A stretch of 64,000 nt of DNA from Gemmatimonadaceae bacterium. Lineage in GTDB: Bacteria; Gemmatimonadota; Gemmatimonadetes; Gemmatimonadales; Gemmatimonadaceae. A program made the position numbers and the translations under genes. Within the stretch, counting starts at the first letter, position 1. Each line of letters starts with the position of its first letter. Below are positions 26,512-36,050 of this stretch, piece after piece. The notes beneath the pieces were generated by a model. The model searched no databases. It saw only the letters and a list, made by a program, of their open reading frames with translations, and was not told the origin of the DNA. Where the stretch lies: assembly GCA_036273715.1 (NCBI GenBank), contig DASUHB010000069.1:1-64000 (forward strand), given 5' to 3'.

Positions 26512-29236
26512 CGATCTCGAACCGCAACGCGCGCGATGGCGATTCGCGGTCGCCGCGAAGGTAGACGCGGTCGCCGGCGCCGCCGCTCAGCACGAGCTGG
26601 CCGCGGCGTCGTTCGCGTTCCGGACCCATGTCGTTGACCACGACTTGAATCGCGACGGTGCGATCCGGCGCATCGAGCGCGCCCAACGGAACGTCAAGGC
26701 GCATGGCGTATCCGTCGGCGGTGCGGTTCCAGGTCGCGACGAGCGGGACGTCGTCGCGCGCGCCGTCGGCGACGTGGAGGCGCACGTCGTGCGGCTCGAT
26801 CTGCGGCACGGCGAGCCACGCCATCGGTCTCGACTCGGCGTCGGTCCAGATGTGCAGCTGCACGCCGTCGCTGTTGATGTCCGGGTACTCGTTGTCCAAT
26901 CGCGGATCCACGGCCTCGGGCGGGCGAAAGATCACGGGCGATTTCCGCACCCGCACCGTGACGACCAACGCGGCATGCTCGATGCCCAACGAGACCTGCG
27001 CGGCGGGTGAGCCGGCATCGCGCCACGCGTCCTCCGACGCGCGGTAGGCCTGCTCGCCCAGCGTGAACGCCACGGGCGGCGCCGGCGCCGCCGGCAGCCG
27101 GGTCGGCGGCGCGGCGGGCGCCGGTGGTCGCGGCTCGGCGCGTGCCGGCGCCGAGACGCGCCCGCCTAACGCAATGCTGCTCCGGGCGCCGCGCGTTTCA
27201 AAGGCGATGGTCCACTCGTCGTGCCCGAGACGGTGCGTGTGGGTGGACCCATCGGCGAGGGTGGCAACGAGCGCGTCGCCGTCGATGCGTGCGGCGGTTA
27301 CCGCGCCATCCCAGTTCCAGAGCGTCGTCACGGCGCCGGCCGCGCCGCGGCTGCGGACCAGATAAAACGCGCGTTCATCCTGTCCGGGCGCGCCGGGGCC
27401 CGTCGCGCGCCAGAGCTCGGCGGGCGCGGCCGGAATGACGAACGCTGCCGCCATACTGCGCCGATCGATGACGATGGCCGCTCCGCCTAACGCATGCGCC
27501 ACTTCGGCGCCGCGAACGAACACGAATCCATCCGTGGTCGACGGCCCGCCGTCGAGCGGGTGCGGCTCGAACGTGGCGCCGCGCGCCGTGCCCTCGAGGT
27601 GCAGCGGCAGATCGATCTGCACCGGATGGCCGCAGTCCCACGACAGCCGGTCCACCGCATAGTCGGGCATGGCGACGAGCGAGCGCCGGAGCCGCGTCGC
27701 GTCCGCGCCTTCGCCTAACACGACGCCGGCATCCACCCACCCCGCGCCGCCGCGCTCGTCGTACGCGCGCAGCGTCCCATCCGCTTCCGCTTGCGAGCGA
27801 CCGTCCACGAGCGGCGCGTTGTGCGCCAGCGTGCTCCGGTACCAGTGGAGCGACGGATCGACGTACGAACCGGTGCCCATGTCGTCCAGCCAGCGGTCCG
27901 CGCCGCGCGAGAGCAGCAGATTCAGGCGATCCGGATGTCCGTGGCCACCGCCGGAATGGCCGTAGTCGAGCGCGAGGTACGTCCGGCCGGCATCGCGCCG
28001 CAGCACGGCCAACCCCTGGCCGGCGAGCAACGCCGAGCGCGCGGGCACGGGAGCGAGCCGGGGCAGCGTTTCCCGCGCCAGGAGCAACGATCGCCAGCCG
28101 AGGTCGGCTCTGCCTAACGCTGTCGCCGCCTCGTTCCGCTCCGAGTCGGCCGTCGAGCGCCAGCGGCCGCTGTCGCCGCGCGGCAGGTCGCATCCCTCGT
28201 ACAGCATCCAGAGCGCACCCAGCAGCCGCGGGTCGTCGCGCCGGGCCACGCCCAGTTCGCACGACTCGGCAAACCGCCACTGCCGCAGCGACACCGCGTA
28301 CTGCGAATCGCGCCGCGACGGAAACGTGAAGTCGGGCAGCGCCGACGCCAGCGGCGTGGCAAATCCCTCGGCGAATCTGTCGCCTAACGACGGCGGCACG
28401 GGCACGCCGACCCGCTCCATCATCGTCACCCCGTACCAGAGTCCGCGGTGCGCGAACAGGTGATAATTCTCGCCCTCGTACCAGGTGCCGTCGGTTAGGA
28501 GCCCGCTCTCGAGCTGCGCGAGCACGCCGGTTGGACTCGCAATCGCCCGCTGCGCCAGACGCGACTCGCCCAGCAGCGTCCCGCCAGCCAGCAACGCGGC
28601 ATCGTTCCACACCTGGCGATTGGAGCCGCCCTCGTCGTACGACGCGATCAGCGCCATGCTCGGCTCGATGAGGCGATCGCGGACCCGCGCGCCAAGCGAG
28701 CCGGCCGCGCCGATCGCTTCGAGCAGATCGAGGGCGATCGCGAGCTGCAGCACCCAGATCGACTCGAGGTAGGTGGAGAAAAACGGACGCGATGGCCCGA
28801 GCACGTTGTCGCGGTTCGGATACGCGAGGTAGCGCTCGCTGTATTCCTCGAGCACCTGCCGCGCGAACGACGCGAGCGACGCATCGACGCCGAGCGCGGC
28901 CAGCGTCGCCGCGTGTACGGCGCGTTCGGCCAGCCAGAGCTGGTACCACGTGATCCACCACCGGTCGTGGCGCTCGCCGCGCCAGACGGCGCCATCAACC
29001 GGGCAGCGGTGCGCGTGCGCGTCGAACGGATCGAAGGCAAGCGGAGCGCCGTGTTCCGGACAGCGGCCGCCATCGCTGGAAAGGAGCGCTTTCTCGGCAG
29101 GAATGGCCAGCGGACGCCGGGCGGCCGCGTGCGCGTCGGCGCGGAGCGATTCGCCTAACGCTGCCAGCGGCGCACCGGGAACGGCCAGGGCCGCCGCACG
29201 CGCGGCGAGCGCGTCTGCGCCGATGAGGAGGCTCAC
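26504..29236 (-). CDS. heparinase II/III-like polysaccharide lyase with C-terminal CBM9-like domain
   Basis: A 910-aa protein. An alpha/alpha-barrel (about 90-430; ERYLAYPNRDNVLGPSRPF, YEGENYHLFAHRGLWY) is followed by the heparinase II/III beta-sandwich (about 455-740; YGHSGGGHGHPDRLNLLLS, STLAHNAPLVDG). The C-terminal domain (about 770-910) resembles a CBM9-type sugar-binding sandwich (DPRLDNEYPDINSDGVQLHI). The family cleaves uronic-acid glycans by elimination. No signal peptide is evident, so it may act on imported oligosaccharides. The GTG at 29236 overlaps the binding-protein stop by 4 nt (GTGA), so the frame upstream of it is rejected. Confidence 0.85.
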   Translation of the reverse strand: MSLLIGADALAARAAALAVPGAPLAALGESLRADAHAAARRPLAIPAEKALLSSDGGRCPEHGAPLAFDPFDAHAHRCPVDGAVWRGERHDRWWITWYQLWLAERAVHAATLAALGVDASLASFARQVLEEYSERYLAYPNRDNVLGPSRPFFSTYLESIWVLQLAIALDLLEAIGAAGSLGARVRDRLIEPSMALIASYDEGGSNRQVWNDAALLAGGTLLGESRLAQRAIASPTGVLAQLESGLLTDGTWYEGENYHLFAHRGLWYGVTMMERVGVPVPPSLGDRFAEGFATPLASALPDFTFPSRRDSQYAVSLRQWRFAESCELGVARRDDPRLLGALWMLYEGCDLPRGDSGRWRSTADSERNEAATALGRADLGWRSLLLARETLPRLAPVPARSALLAGQGLAVLRRDAGRTYLALDYGHSGGGHGHPDRLNLLLSRGADRWLDDMGTGSYVDPSLHWYRSTLAHNAPLVDGRSQAEADGTLRAYDERGGAGWVDAGVVLGEGADATRLRRSLVAMPDYAVDRLSWDCGHPVQIDLPLHLEGTARGATFEPHPLDGGPSTTDGFVFVRGAEVAHALGGAAIVIDRRSMAAAFVIPAAPAELWRATGPGAPGQDERAFYLVRSRGAAGAVTTLWNWDGAVTAARIDGDALVATLADGSTHTHRLGHDEWTIAFETRGARSSIALGGRVSAPARAEPRPPAPAAPPTRLPAAPAPPVAFTLGEQAYRASEDAWRDAGSPAAQVSLGIEHAALVVTVRVRKSPVIFRPPEAVDPRLDNEYPDINSDGVQLHIWTDAESRPMAWLAVPQIEPHDVRLHVADGARDDVPLVATWNRTADGYAMRLDVPLGALDAPDRTVAIQVVVNDMGPERERRRGQLVLSGGAGDRVYLRGDRESPSRALRFEIDG

Positions 29237-30837
29237 GGCCGGGCGGCCGTCCGTTCGCCCAACGACCAGTCGTGCACCGTCACGAGCTCGCCGCGCAGGT
29301 CCATCCGCACGCCCGCCAGCCGCCGCGACAGCCCCTGCACGCCCTGCGCATCGTACACCCACGCCGCCGGCGCATCGCGTTCGAGCTCGGCCTGCACCGC
29401 CAGCCACGACGCGCGCGCGCGTTGGGCACCGGTCGCCGCGCGGGCGGCCGCCAAGAGCGAGTCGAGCCGCGGCGTATGATAGCCGCCATAGTCGAGCGCG
29501 CTGCCCGCCTGGTGCGCGTCGTACATGGCCGAGAGATACGCGAGCGAGAGGTCGCCGGGGATGCCGGTGAACAACGCATCGAATGTCGCCGGCCGCGCGC
29601 GCGCCTCGACGAGAAACGACGCCAGGTCGCGCTGGCGGATGCGCATCGCGATCCCGATCGCCGCCATGTCGGACTGCAGCAGCTGCTCGACCGCATTGTC
29701 GCCGCTGCCCACCGTGAGCAGCGCGAAGCCTAACGCTACGCCGCGGCGCGCGCGCATGCCGGTTGTGCCGCGGCGCCAGCCGGCGGCATCGAGCAGCGAG
29801 TCTGCGGCCGCCGTATCGTGGACCGCCGTGTCCGGCGACGCATCGGGATGCGCCGCCGGCACCGGCCCGGCCGCCGGCGTCCCGAATCCATAGAGCGCCG
29901 CGTTCACGATGCGGGGCCGGTCGATGGCGACGCTGATCGCCCGCCGCACGCGCGCATCGTCGAACGGGGCGCGCGTCGTGTTGAAGATGAGCCCGTACGT
30001 CACGAGCGTCGGGTAGCGGAGCACGCGCAGCGACGGGTCGCGCGATGCCAGACCGGCCATCGCCGGCGAAATGCCGGCCACATCCAGCTCGCCGCTCACC
30101 AGTCCCGCGAACTTGGTCGACGGTTCGTTCACGATGGCGACCACCACCCGCCTAACGCGCGGCGGTCCGCCCAACGCTGCCGGAAACGCATCGTTCCGGG
30201 CGAACACCCAGCGCTCGCCCGGCCGCCGCTCGACGAACCGGAACGGCCCGTTGCCCACCGGCAGCGTGTCGAACGGCGCGCGCCGCATGTCGGCACGAGG
30301 AACGGCTGCCAGGAGATGCGCCGGGACGATCGGCAGCTCGCACAGCACCAGCGGGAAATCGGCCTGCGCCCGCGCGAAGTGCACGGTGATCGTGGTGTCG
30401 TTAGGCGTGTCGAGGCGCGTGATGCCGGCGAGGTCGGCGTATCGCGGATATCCGGTACGCGGGTCGCGCGCGGCGGTCAGCGTGAACGCCACGTCCCGCG
30501 ACGTCGTCCTCTGCCCGTCCTGCCACGAAAGTCCCGAGACCAACGTGAACGTGAGCGCCGTGCGATCGGCCGACCAGCTCCATCGCTTCGCATAATACGA
30601 AACAGGTCGAAGCGCGCTGTCGTACCGCGCCAACGTCACGAACAACATGTAGCGCTGGATCTGCTGGGCGAGCGGATGGATGGTCACGAGCGGATTGCCC
30701 GACTCGAGGTCCGCACCCGAGGCGTAGACGACCGTATCGACCGGTGTCGCCGACGCGGCGCAACCGGCGAGCGCACCGACGGCGAGCGCAAGAAGACACG
30801 TCCCCACGGTTGACGCGCGCGTGCGGCGACGCATCAT
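29233..30837 (-). CDS. ABC transporter substrate-binding lipoprotein (family 5)
   Basis: A 534-aa extracytoplasmic solute-binding protein of the peptide/nickel/oligosaccharide family. The lipoprotein signal ends in LAVGALAGC (lipobox). Family-5 blocks are visible: SGLSWQDGQRTTSRDVAFTL, VGNGPFRFVERRPGERWVF, NEPSTKFAGLVSGELDVAG and FDDARVRRAISVAIDRPRIV. It delivers substrate to the two divergently encoded permeases. ATG ATG at 30837 has GAGGAG upstream, and that ribosome site lies inside the first codons of the opposite permease gene. Given the heparinase, the substrate may be an oligosaccharide (inference). Confidence 0.92.
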   Translation of the reverse strand: MMRRRTRASTVGTCLLALAVGALAGCAASATPVDTVVYASGADLESGNPLVTIHPLAQQIQRYMLFVTLARYDSALRPVSYYAKRWSWSADRTALTFTLVSGLSWQDGQRTTSRDVAFTLTAARDPRTGYPRYADLAGITRLDTPNDTTITVHFARAQADFPLVLCELPIVPAHLLAAVPRADMRRAPFDTLPVGNGPFRFVERRPGERWVFARNDAFPAALGGPPRVRRVVVAIVNEPSTKFAGLVSGELDVAGISPAMAGLASRDPSLRVLRYPTLVTYGLIFNTTRAPFDDARVRRAISVAIDRPRIVNAALYGFGTPAAGPVPAAHPDASPDTAVHDTAAADSLLDAAGWRRGTTGMRARRGVALGFALLTVGSGDNAVEQLLQSDMAAIGIAMRIRQRDLASFLVEARARPATFDALFTGIPGDLSLAYLSAMYDAHQAGSALDYGGYHTPRLDSLLAAARAATGAQRARASWLAVQAELERDAPAAWVYDAQGVQGLSRRLAGVRMDLRGELVTVHDWSLGERTAARP

Positions 30838-30843
30838 CACTCG

Positions 30844-31824
30844 ATGCGTCTCCTCGTTCGCCGGCTGCTCGATGCCGTCGTGCTGCTCTGGCTGGTTCTC
30901 ACGCTCACGTTCCTCCTCCTCCGCGCGGCGCCGGGTGATCCAACGGCGCTGCTCGTGTCTCCCGCCGCCAGCGCGGCCGATGCGGCCCGCGCCCGAGCGC
31001 GTCTCGGACTCGACCGTCCGCTGTGGGTACAATATGCGCGCTGGACAGGGGGCATTCTCAAGGGCGATCTCGGCGAGAGCTTCGCACAGCATCGTCCGGT
31101 GTCGCAGTTGCTCGCGCGCGCGCTGCCCGTCTCGCTCGGACTCGGCCTTTCGTCGCTGGCGCTGACGTTTCTGTTCGGCATTGCGCTCGGCGCCGCGCAC
31201 GCCGCGCGACGCGGAACGGCGAGCGACACCGTGCTCACGATATTCACGACGTCGGTGTACGCCGCGCCAAGTTACTGGCTGGCGCTCGCGTTGGTGGCGT
31301 GTTTCACGTACGGCGCCGCGCGATGGGGATTTCCTCGAGCGCTCCGCCTGCCCGCATTCGGCGTGCGCGATCCGGCATCGACATCGAGCGGCCTTGCCGC
31401 GACGGCAGACGTGTTGCGACACGCGATCCTGCCCGTGTTCACCCTCACGGCGATCGGCGCGGCCGGCATCGCGCGGTACACGCGCACGATTGCCGCCGAC
31501 TTGCTGCGCGCCGACTTCGTGCGGACGGCGCGTGCGAAGGGCGTGCGACCGGTGGTGGTCTACGCGCGCCACGTGATGACCAACGCAATGCCGCCGCTCA
31601 TCGTGTTGTTCGCGCTGGCGCTCCCCGGCGTGCTGGCTGGCTCGGTGTTCGTCGAGGTCGTCTTCGCGTGGCCGGGCATGGGCCGCTTGATGGTGGATTC
31701 GATTTTCGCGCGCGACTATCCGGTGGTGATGGGCGCCGCGGCGCTCTACGCCGCGTTAGTCATCCTGGCCAACCTCGCCGGCGACCTCGCCCTGCCGCTG
31801 GTCGATCCGAGGCGCCGCTCGTGA
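30844..31824 (+). CDS. ABC transporter permease (DppB/OppB family)
   Basis: A 326-aa inner-membrane permease with the OppB signature: MRLLVRRLLDAVVLLWLVLT at the N-terminus, PGDPTALL, LGLDRPLWVQYARWTGGILKGDLGES, and the EAA-loop region RTARAKGVRPVVVYARHVMTNAMPP. It has about six helices. Its ATG is only 6 bp from the start of the divergent binding-protein gene, so its promoter must lie inside that gene. No strong ribosome site is visible. It overlaps the next permease by 4 nt (GTGA). Confidence 0.94.
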   Translation: MRLLVRRLLDAVVLLWLVLTLTFLLLRAAPGDPTALLVSPAASAADAARARARLGLDRPLWVQYARWTGGILKGDLGESFAQHRPVSQLLARALPVSLGLGLSSLALTFLFGIALGAAHAARRGTASDTVLTIFTTSVYAAPSYWLALALVACFTYGAARWGFPRALRLPAFGVRDPASTSSGLAATADVLRHAILPVFTLTAIGAAGIARYTRTIAADLLRADFVRTARAKGVRPVVVYARHVMTNAMPPLIVLFALALPGVLAGSVFVEVVFAWPGMGRLMVDSIFARDYPVVMGAAALYAALVILANLAGDLALPLVDPRRRS

Positions 31825-32654
31825 CCCGTGGCGGCCGGCGCCTCGACCGCCCCGCGCGCGCGGCGCTCGTCGTGCTCGGTGCGCTCGTCCTGGCTGCCAT
31901 CATCGTGCCGCCGCTTGTGCCGACGGACCCGCGCGCGATCGGCAACGTGTTGGCCCTCCGGTTCCTGCCGCCGCTCGCCACCGATCCGTTAGGCCACTGG
32001 CATCTCCTGGGCACGGATGCCTTTGGCCGCGACCTGTTCACGCGGATGATGCTGGCCTCGCGCGTCTCGCTGCTCGTCGGGTTCGCCGGCTCATTGCTGG
32101 CCGGCGTCGCCGGAATTGCCGTCGGCGCGGTGGCCGCGTGGGCCGGCGGCGCGGTGGACCGCGTGACCATGGCCGTGAGCGACACGCTGCTGGCGATCCC
32201 CCGTCTCGTGCTGCTCCTCGTCGCCGCGGCCTTGTGGCCGCCGGGCGCAGTGATGGTGGTGCTGATACTCACCGCCACCGGATGGATGGGCGTCGCGCGC
32301 CTGGTGCGCGCCGAAGTGCTGGGCGTGCGCACGCACGCGTACGTCGAAGCGGCGCACGCACTCGGCGCCCGCTCGCGCCGGGTGCTCTGGCGTCACGTGC
32401 TGCCTAACGCACTGGGGCCGGCGATCGTGGCCATCACGCTCGGCGTCGGCAGCGCGATCCTGCTCGAGAGCGGCCTCTCGTTCCTCGGACTCGGCATCCA
32501 GCCGCCGAATCCGAGCTGGGGCAACATGATCGCCGATGGTCGAGAGGCCATCGTGATGGCGCCGTGGGCTGCGCTGGCGCCGGGCCTCGCCCTCATTGCC
32601 ACGGTGACGTGCTGCACGCTGTTGGGCGACTCGCTCTCCGACGCCGGCGCCTAA
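31821..32654 (+). CDS. ABC transporter permease (DppC/OppC family)
   Basis: A 277-aa partner permease of the OppC type: HLLGTDAFGRDLFTRMMLASRVSLL, RVTMAVSDTLLAIPRLVL, the EAA motif EAAHALGARSRRVLWRHVLPNALGP, and LGLGIQPPNPSWGNMI. The GTG at 31821 overlaps the previous stop by 4 nt, with GAGG about 11 nt upstream. Its stop codon TAA is the TAA of a GCCTAACG word. No ATPase genes (DppD/DppF-type) follow, so the transporter must borrow ATPases encoded elsewhere. Confidence 0.94.
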   Translation: MTRGGRRLDRPARAALVVLGALVLAAIIVPPLVPTDPRAIGNVLALRFLPPLATDPLGHWHLLGTDAFGRDLFTRMMLASRVSLLVGFAGSLLAGVAGIAVGAVAAWAGGAVDRVTMAVSDTLLAIPRLVLLLVAAALWPPGAVMVVLILTATGWMGVARLVRAEVLGVRTHAYVEAAHALGARSRRVLWRHVLPNALGPAIVAITLGVGSAILLESGLSFLGLGIQPPNPSWGNMIADGREAIVMAPWAALAPGLALIATVTCCTLLGDSLSDAGA

Positions 32655-32698
32655 CGTCACATTCCCGGGCGCCGACGCGGCGCGCCGAGCCGAGCGCG

Positions 32699-35365
32699 TC
32701 AGCGCACGAGCACGGTGACGATCTCGCGTGGCCCCGCCACGAAGGCCAGCCGGCCGCCTGCTGTCTCGATCGAGACGGGCGACGTTTCGTCCAGGCGCGC
32801 GCGCACCGCGCGCGCGATCGGGAAGCCGCACCGCCACGCCCCGGCAACCGGCTGCTCGGTGAGATTCACGCACCGCAGTACCGTCCACTCGCCGTCCTCG
32901 CTCGCCTTGCACGCAAGGAATGCGAGGCCGGCGCCCTCGAGCTCGACGCCTGTCGTCTCGCGCAACTCGCCGATGGCCGCCCGCAGCGTTAGGCCCGCGA
33001 GCAGCAGGAGCACATCATCGGCCGTGTGCTCGATCACGTCGATCGTATCGGCGTTGCGCTCGCCGTGGGGGAAGATCGCGAACTCTGCCGTGAACGCGCC
33101 AAGACACTGCGCACCGGGTGTCGGCGTCGGCCAGCCGGCGTGTCCCGGCCGCTCCGGCAGATCGCTGCGCGACAGTTCGCCGACCGACCGCACGAGCGTG
33201 ATCGCCACGCCACCGTCTTCCATACTCTCGTACTCGGCGAGTCCATCAGAGTAGATCGTCACCCCGCGGTCGCCGGCGTCGCGTGTCACGTAGCGCGCGA
33301 GCGGCGCCGTGGCCGGCGGCGTCTCGTCCGTATCGGGAGGCGCGGTGATCGCGCGGCGCTCGACAGGACCGAACGCCGCGTCTGCGATCGTGGCCGCGCC
33401 TGCGAGTCCCGTGCGCAAGACGAGCCGCAGGCGGTGGTCACGGCACGTGTTGTCGCCCGTCACCCGCAGCCGCAGAAATCGTTCGGACGCATCCAACGTC
33501 AGCGCCACGTCGATACCCATCCGATGTGTTTCCGCGAGGCGCGAGCGGCGGTCCGCGGCCAGCGCTACGGGCACCTGCAACTCGAGACGCCCCATCAGCT
33601 CGGCTCGCAGGGGACCGGCTTGCGTTAGGCGCACATCATCGAGCCGATCGGCGCACAGCGTCGGCGGTCGGGCGGAATGTGTGTACAGATCGCCGCCGTC
33701 GCCCACGTCTTCGACGGCAAGCAGCGCCTCGATCGCGATGCCCGTCGACCGCGACGTCACGCGCACTGCCCCGCTCGCATCGACCTCGACGCGCAGCCAC
33801 TCGTTCTCCACCCAGCGGTCACCCGCCCGAACGGACGACGGCGCGCACGCCACACTCTCCTCGGTATGGATCGTCAGCGCGGAGGTCCCGTATCCACCCA
33901 CCACCGGCATCCACGCGAGCACCGTTGCCGATTCGACGAGCGCATCATCCGGATAGTCGAGCGGCGACTCGATGCGATCGTGCCGCACCGTCCGATCGAT
34001 CACTTGCATGGCGACCGGCTCCCCGCGATGCCGCAACGAAAATTCCGCCGGCAACGGCGCAGGCTCCGACTCCGGGCCGCTGCCCGGCCCAACGCGCACG
34101 TGCGCCATCGTACGCACGACGTCCAGGCACGCGAGACCGCCGCGCGGCCGGGCGGCGCGGTTGCGCACGACCACGCGCGGAGACCACTCGCTGCGCCGGC
34201 CGCGCGTCGCGGCAGCATCATGCCCAACGAGATCGGCAAGCGCATCGTCGCGCACACCGAGCGCCTGCGCCATCGCATCCTCCAGGCGCACGTCCATGGC
34301 TCTGGCGACCTGGTCGATCGAGCATCCGCACAGCGTGTCGTGCGGGTGACAGCGCAGCAGTGTCGTCCACGCCGAGGCCAGGAGATCGCGCCGGTCGCGC
34401 CCGCCAAGATGCAACGCGAGCGCCGCCCACGGTTCCGCGTCTCGCAGCAACGCGCGTTCGATGATCGCGTTCGCCCGCTTCTGGTACGCCCGCGTGCCGA
34501 ACGTTCCCTGCAGCGTCCATGTGTAGCCGTATGAATTGCGCAGCTCGCCACTCACCACGCCCAACGGCGCGCCGGCGGCGCGCCGCTCGAGCTCGCGCGC
34601 GAACCCGGTGAGGGATCCGGCCTCGACGCGCGCCGGCGCAGCGGCGGCCGCGAGCGCCGCCAGCGCCCGCGGCCGCTGGCGCTGCCGCGCATGATGGTCG
34701 GCTCCGTTAGGCAGCATCACCAGGGCGAGGGATGCGCGACGGCCTAACGCAGCGCCGAGGCGCCGCCACCGCTCGCGCGCCGCCGCGTCCTCCGGCGGCA
34801 GCGACGACCCGGCCTCGTAGCCGTCCGGAGGCAGATGATACAACAATGATTCCTGCCCGTCGGGCGCGCGCCAGCGAACCGTGTCGCCAGGCGGCCACGC
34901 CGAACCGCCGTACCCGCGCCAGAGAATGATCAGGCCGCAGCCGAACCCCCGCGCCACCGACGGCATCGCCGCCGGATGCCCAAACGCGTCAGGTGAGTAC
35001 AACACCGGCGGCGCGGTTGCGCCCAGCGCCGCCAGCACTCTCCGCCCCGCGAACAGATTGCGCACGAGCGATTCGCCCGATGGTATGAGCTCATCCGCGA
35101 GCACGTACCACGGGCCCGCCTCGATCGCCCCGTCGCGCAGTCGCGCCTCGAGCTCCCGCCGCCGATCGGGACGCACGGCCAGGTAGTCTTCGAGCACCAC
35201 GGCCTGCCCGTCCAACAGAAAGCTGTCGCCCGCTTCGGGCGGGTCGTCGAGCACCTCGTCGATCAATGCCACCAGACGCTGCCGGAACCGGCCGAGCGGT
35301 TGGTACCACTCCCGGTCCCAGTGCGTGTGCGACACCACGTACACGATCAGCTCTGTCCCTGGCAT
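32699..35365 (-). CDS. glycoside hydrolase family 38 alpha-mannosidase-like protein
   Basis: An 888-aa GH38 enzyme. The N-terminal (beta/alpha)7 barrel has zinc ligands in VSHTHWDREW (His13, Asp17) and the probable nucleophile Asp126 in VLYSPDAFGHPAAMP. A central helical domain (about 260-360) contains WTTLLRCHPHDTLCGCSIDQV (the barrel-closing zinc His). C-terminal beta-sandwich domains follow to 888. GH38 enzymes cleave alpha-mannosides, and some act on other sugars. No signal peptide suggests cytoplasmic action on imported oligosaccharides. It is convergent with the permease genes. Confidence 0.92.
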   Translation of the reverse strand: MPGTELIVYVVSHTHWDREWYQPLGRFRQRLVALIDEVLDDPPEAGDSFLLDGQAVVLEDYLAVRPDRRRELEARLRDGAIEAGPWYVLADELIPSGESLVRNLFAGRRVLAALGATAPPVLYSPDAFGHPAAMPSVARGFGCGLIILWRGYGGSAWPPGDTVRWRAPDGQESLLYHLPPDGYEAGSSLPPEDAAARERWRRLGAALGRRASLALVMLPNGADHHARQRQRPRALAALAAAAAPARVEAGSLTGFARELERRAAGAPLGVVSGELRNSYGYTWTLQGTFGTRAYQKRANAIIERALLRDAEPWAALALHLGGRDRRDLLASAWTTLLRCHPHDTLCGCSIDQVARAMDVRLEDAMAQALGVRDDALADLVGHDAAATRGRRSEWSPRVVVRNRAARPRGGLACLDVVRTMAHVRVGPGSGPESEPAPLPAEFSLRHRGEPVAMQVIDRTVRHDRIESPLDYPDDALVESATVLAWMPVVGGYGTSALTIHTEESVACAPSSVRAGDRWVENEWLRVEVDASGAVRVTSRSTGIAIEALLAVEDVGDGGDLYTHSARPPTLCADRLDDVRLTQAGPLRAELMGRLELQVPVALAADRRSRLAETHRMGIDVALTLDASERFLRLRVTGDNTCRDHRLRLVLRTGLAGAATIADAAFGPVERRAITAPPDTDETPPATAPLARYVTRDAGDRGVTIYSDGLAEYESMEDGGVAITLVRSVGELSRSDLPERPGHAGWPTPTPGAQCLGAFTAEFAIFPHGERNADTIDVIEHTADDVLLLLAGLTLRAAIGELRETTGVELEGAGLAFLACKASEDGEWTVLRCVNLTEQPVAGAWRCGFPIARAVRARLDETSPVSIETAGGRLAFVAGPREIVTVLVR

Positions 35366-35445
35366 GAGCGTTCGGAGCGGGATTTCCGGGCAAACGGCAA
35401 CCTGAGGAACGATTCTCGCGGCGACGAAACGGCCCGCCGGGCCGG

Positions 35446-36042
35446 CTACAACTCGGTCTGTTCAGGAGGATAGTAGAGCACGCCATCCCTGACGACGGCG
35501 AACGGTGTCAGGTGATGTGGTTCGGTTCGCGCATCGAGAATGTGCTGCACGTTCACGCCGCGCGCGACCAGCGCATCCGAGATCAGCGACCGATGGCATC
35601 GCCACGGCACGGCCTCGGCGCACATGATCGCGGTGCGTTGCCGGGCGGCGAGGTCGAGCAATGCATCGAGAGCCGTCGCGAACGCCGGAGTCAGCATGTA
35701 ATCGGCGTATCCGCGGAAACTGTCGTTGCGCCACGCCCCGTTGGGCGAGTCGGGACGTGTGCGCCGGCGGCCGCCCAACTCTGGATGATGCGAGTAACCA
35801 ATGCCGTGCTCGGTCAATGATGCGGCTAACGCCTCGCGACCGTATTGCGGATTGCGACGCGAGCCGGGGAAGCTGCGAACATCGGCGATGTGTTGAATGT
35901 GCTCGCGCTCAAGCAGCGCGATGAACCGATCGATGTCCCGAGTCGAGTGACCGATGGTGAACACGACCGGCAATGCCGGCGGTTGACCGGGCCCCGGAAC
36001 GGGTGGAACTTGCGTGACCGTCTTGTTCCGAACCATCACCAT
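35446..36042 (-). CDS. DUF488 family protein
   Basis: A 198-aa DUF488 protein. Family hallmarks are FTIGHSTRDIDRFIALLERE, IADVRSFPGSRRNPQYG, WRNDSFRGYADYM and the Cys/His cluster CAEAVPWRCHRSLISDAL. The biochemical function of DUF488 is not established. The ATG at 36042 (or 36036) has GAGG just upstream, and that ribosome site lies in the first codons of the opposite dedA gene. The starts of the two genes are only 8 bp apart. Confidence 0.9.
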   Translation of the reverse strand: MVMVRNKTVTQVPPVPGPGQPPALPVVFTIGHSTRDIDRFIALLEREHIQHIADVRSFPGSRRNPQYGREALAASLTEHGIGYSHHPELGGRRRTRPDSPNGAWRNDSFRGYADYMLTPAFATALDALLDLAARQRTAIMCAEAVPWRCHRSLISDALVARGVNVQHILDARTEPHHLTPFAVVRDGVLYYPPEQTEL

Positions 36043-36050
36043 GGAACCTC

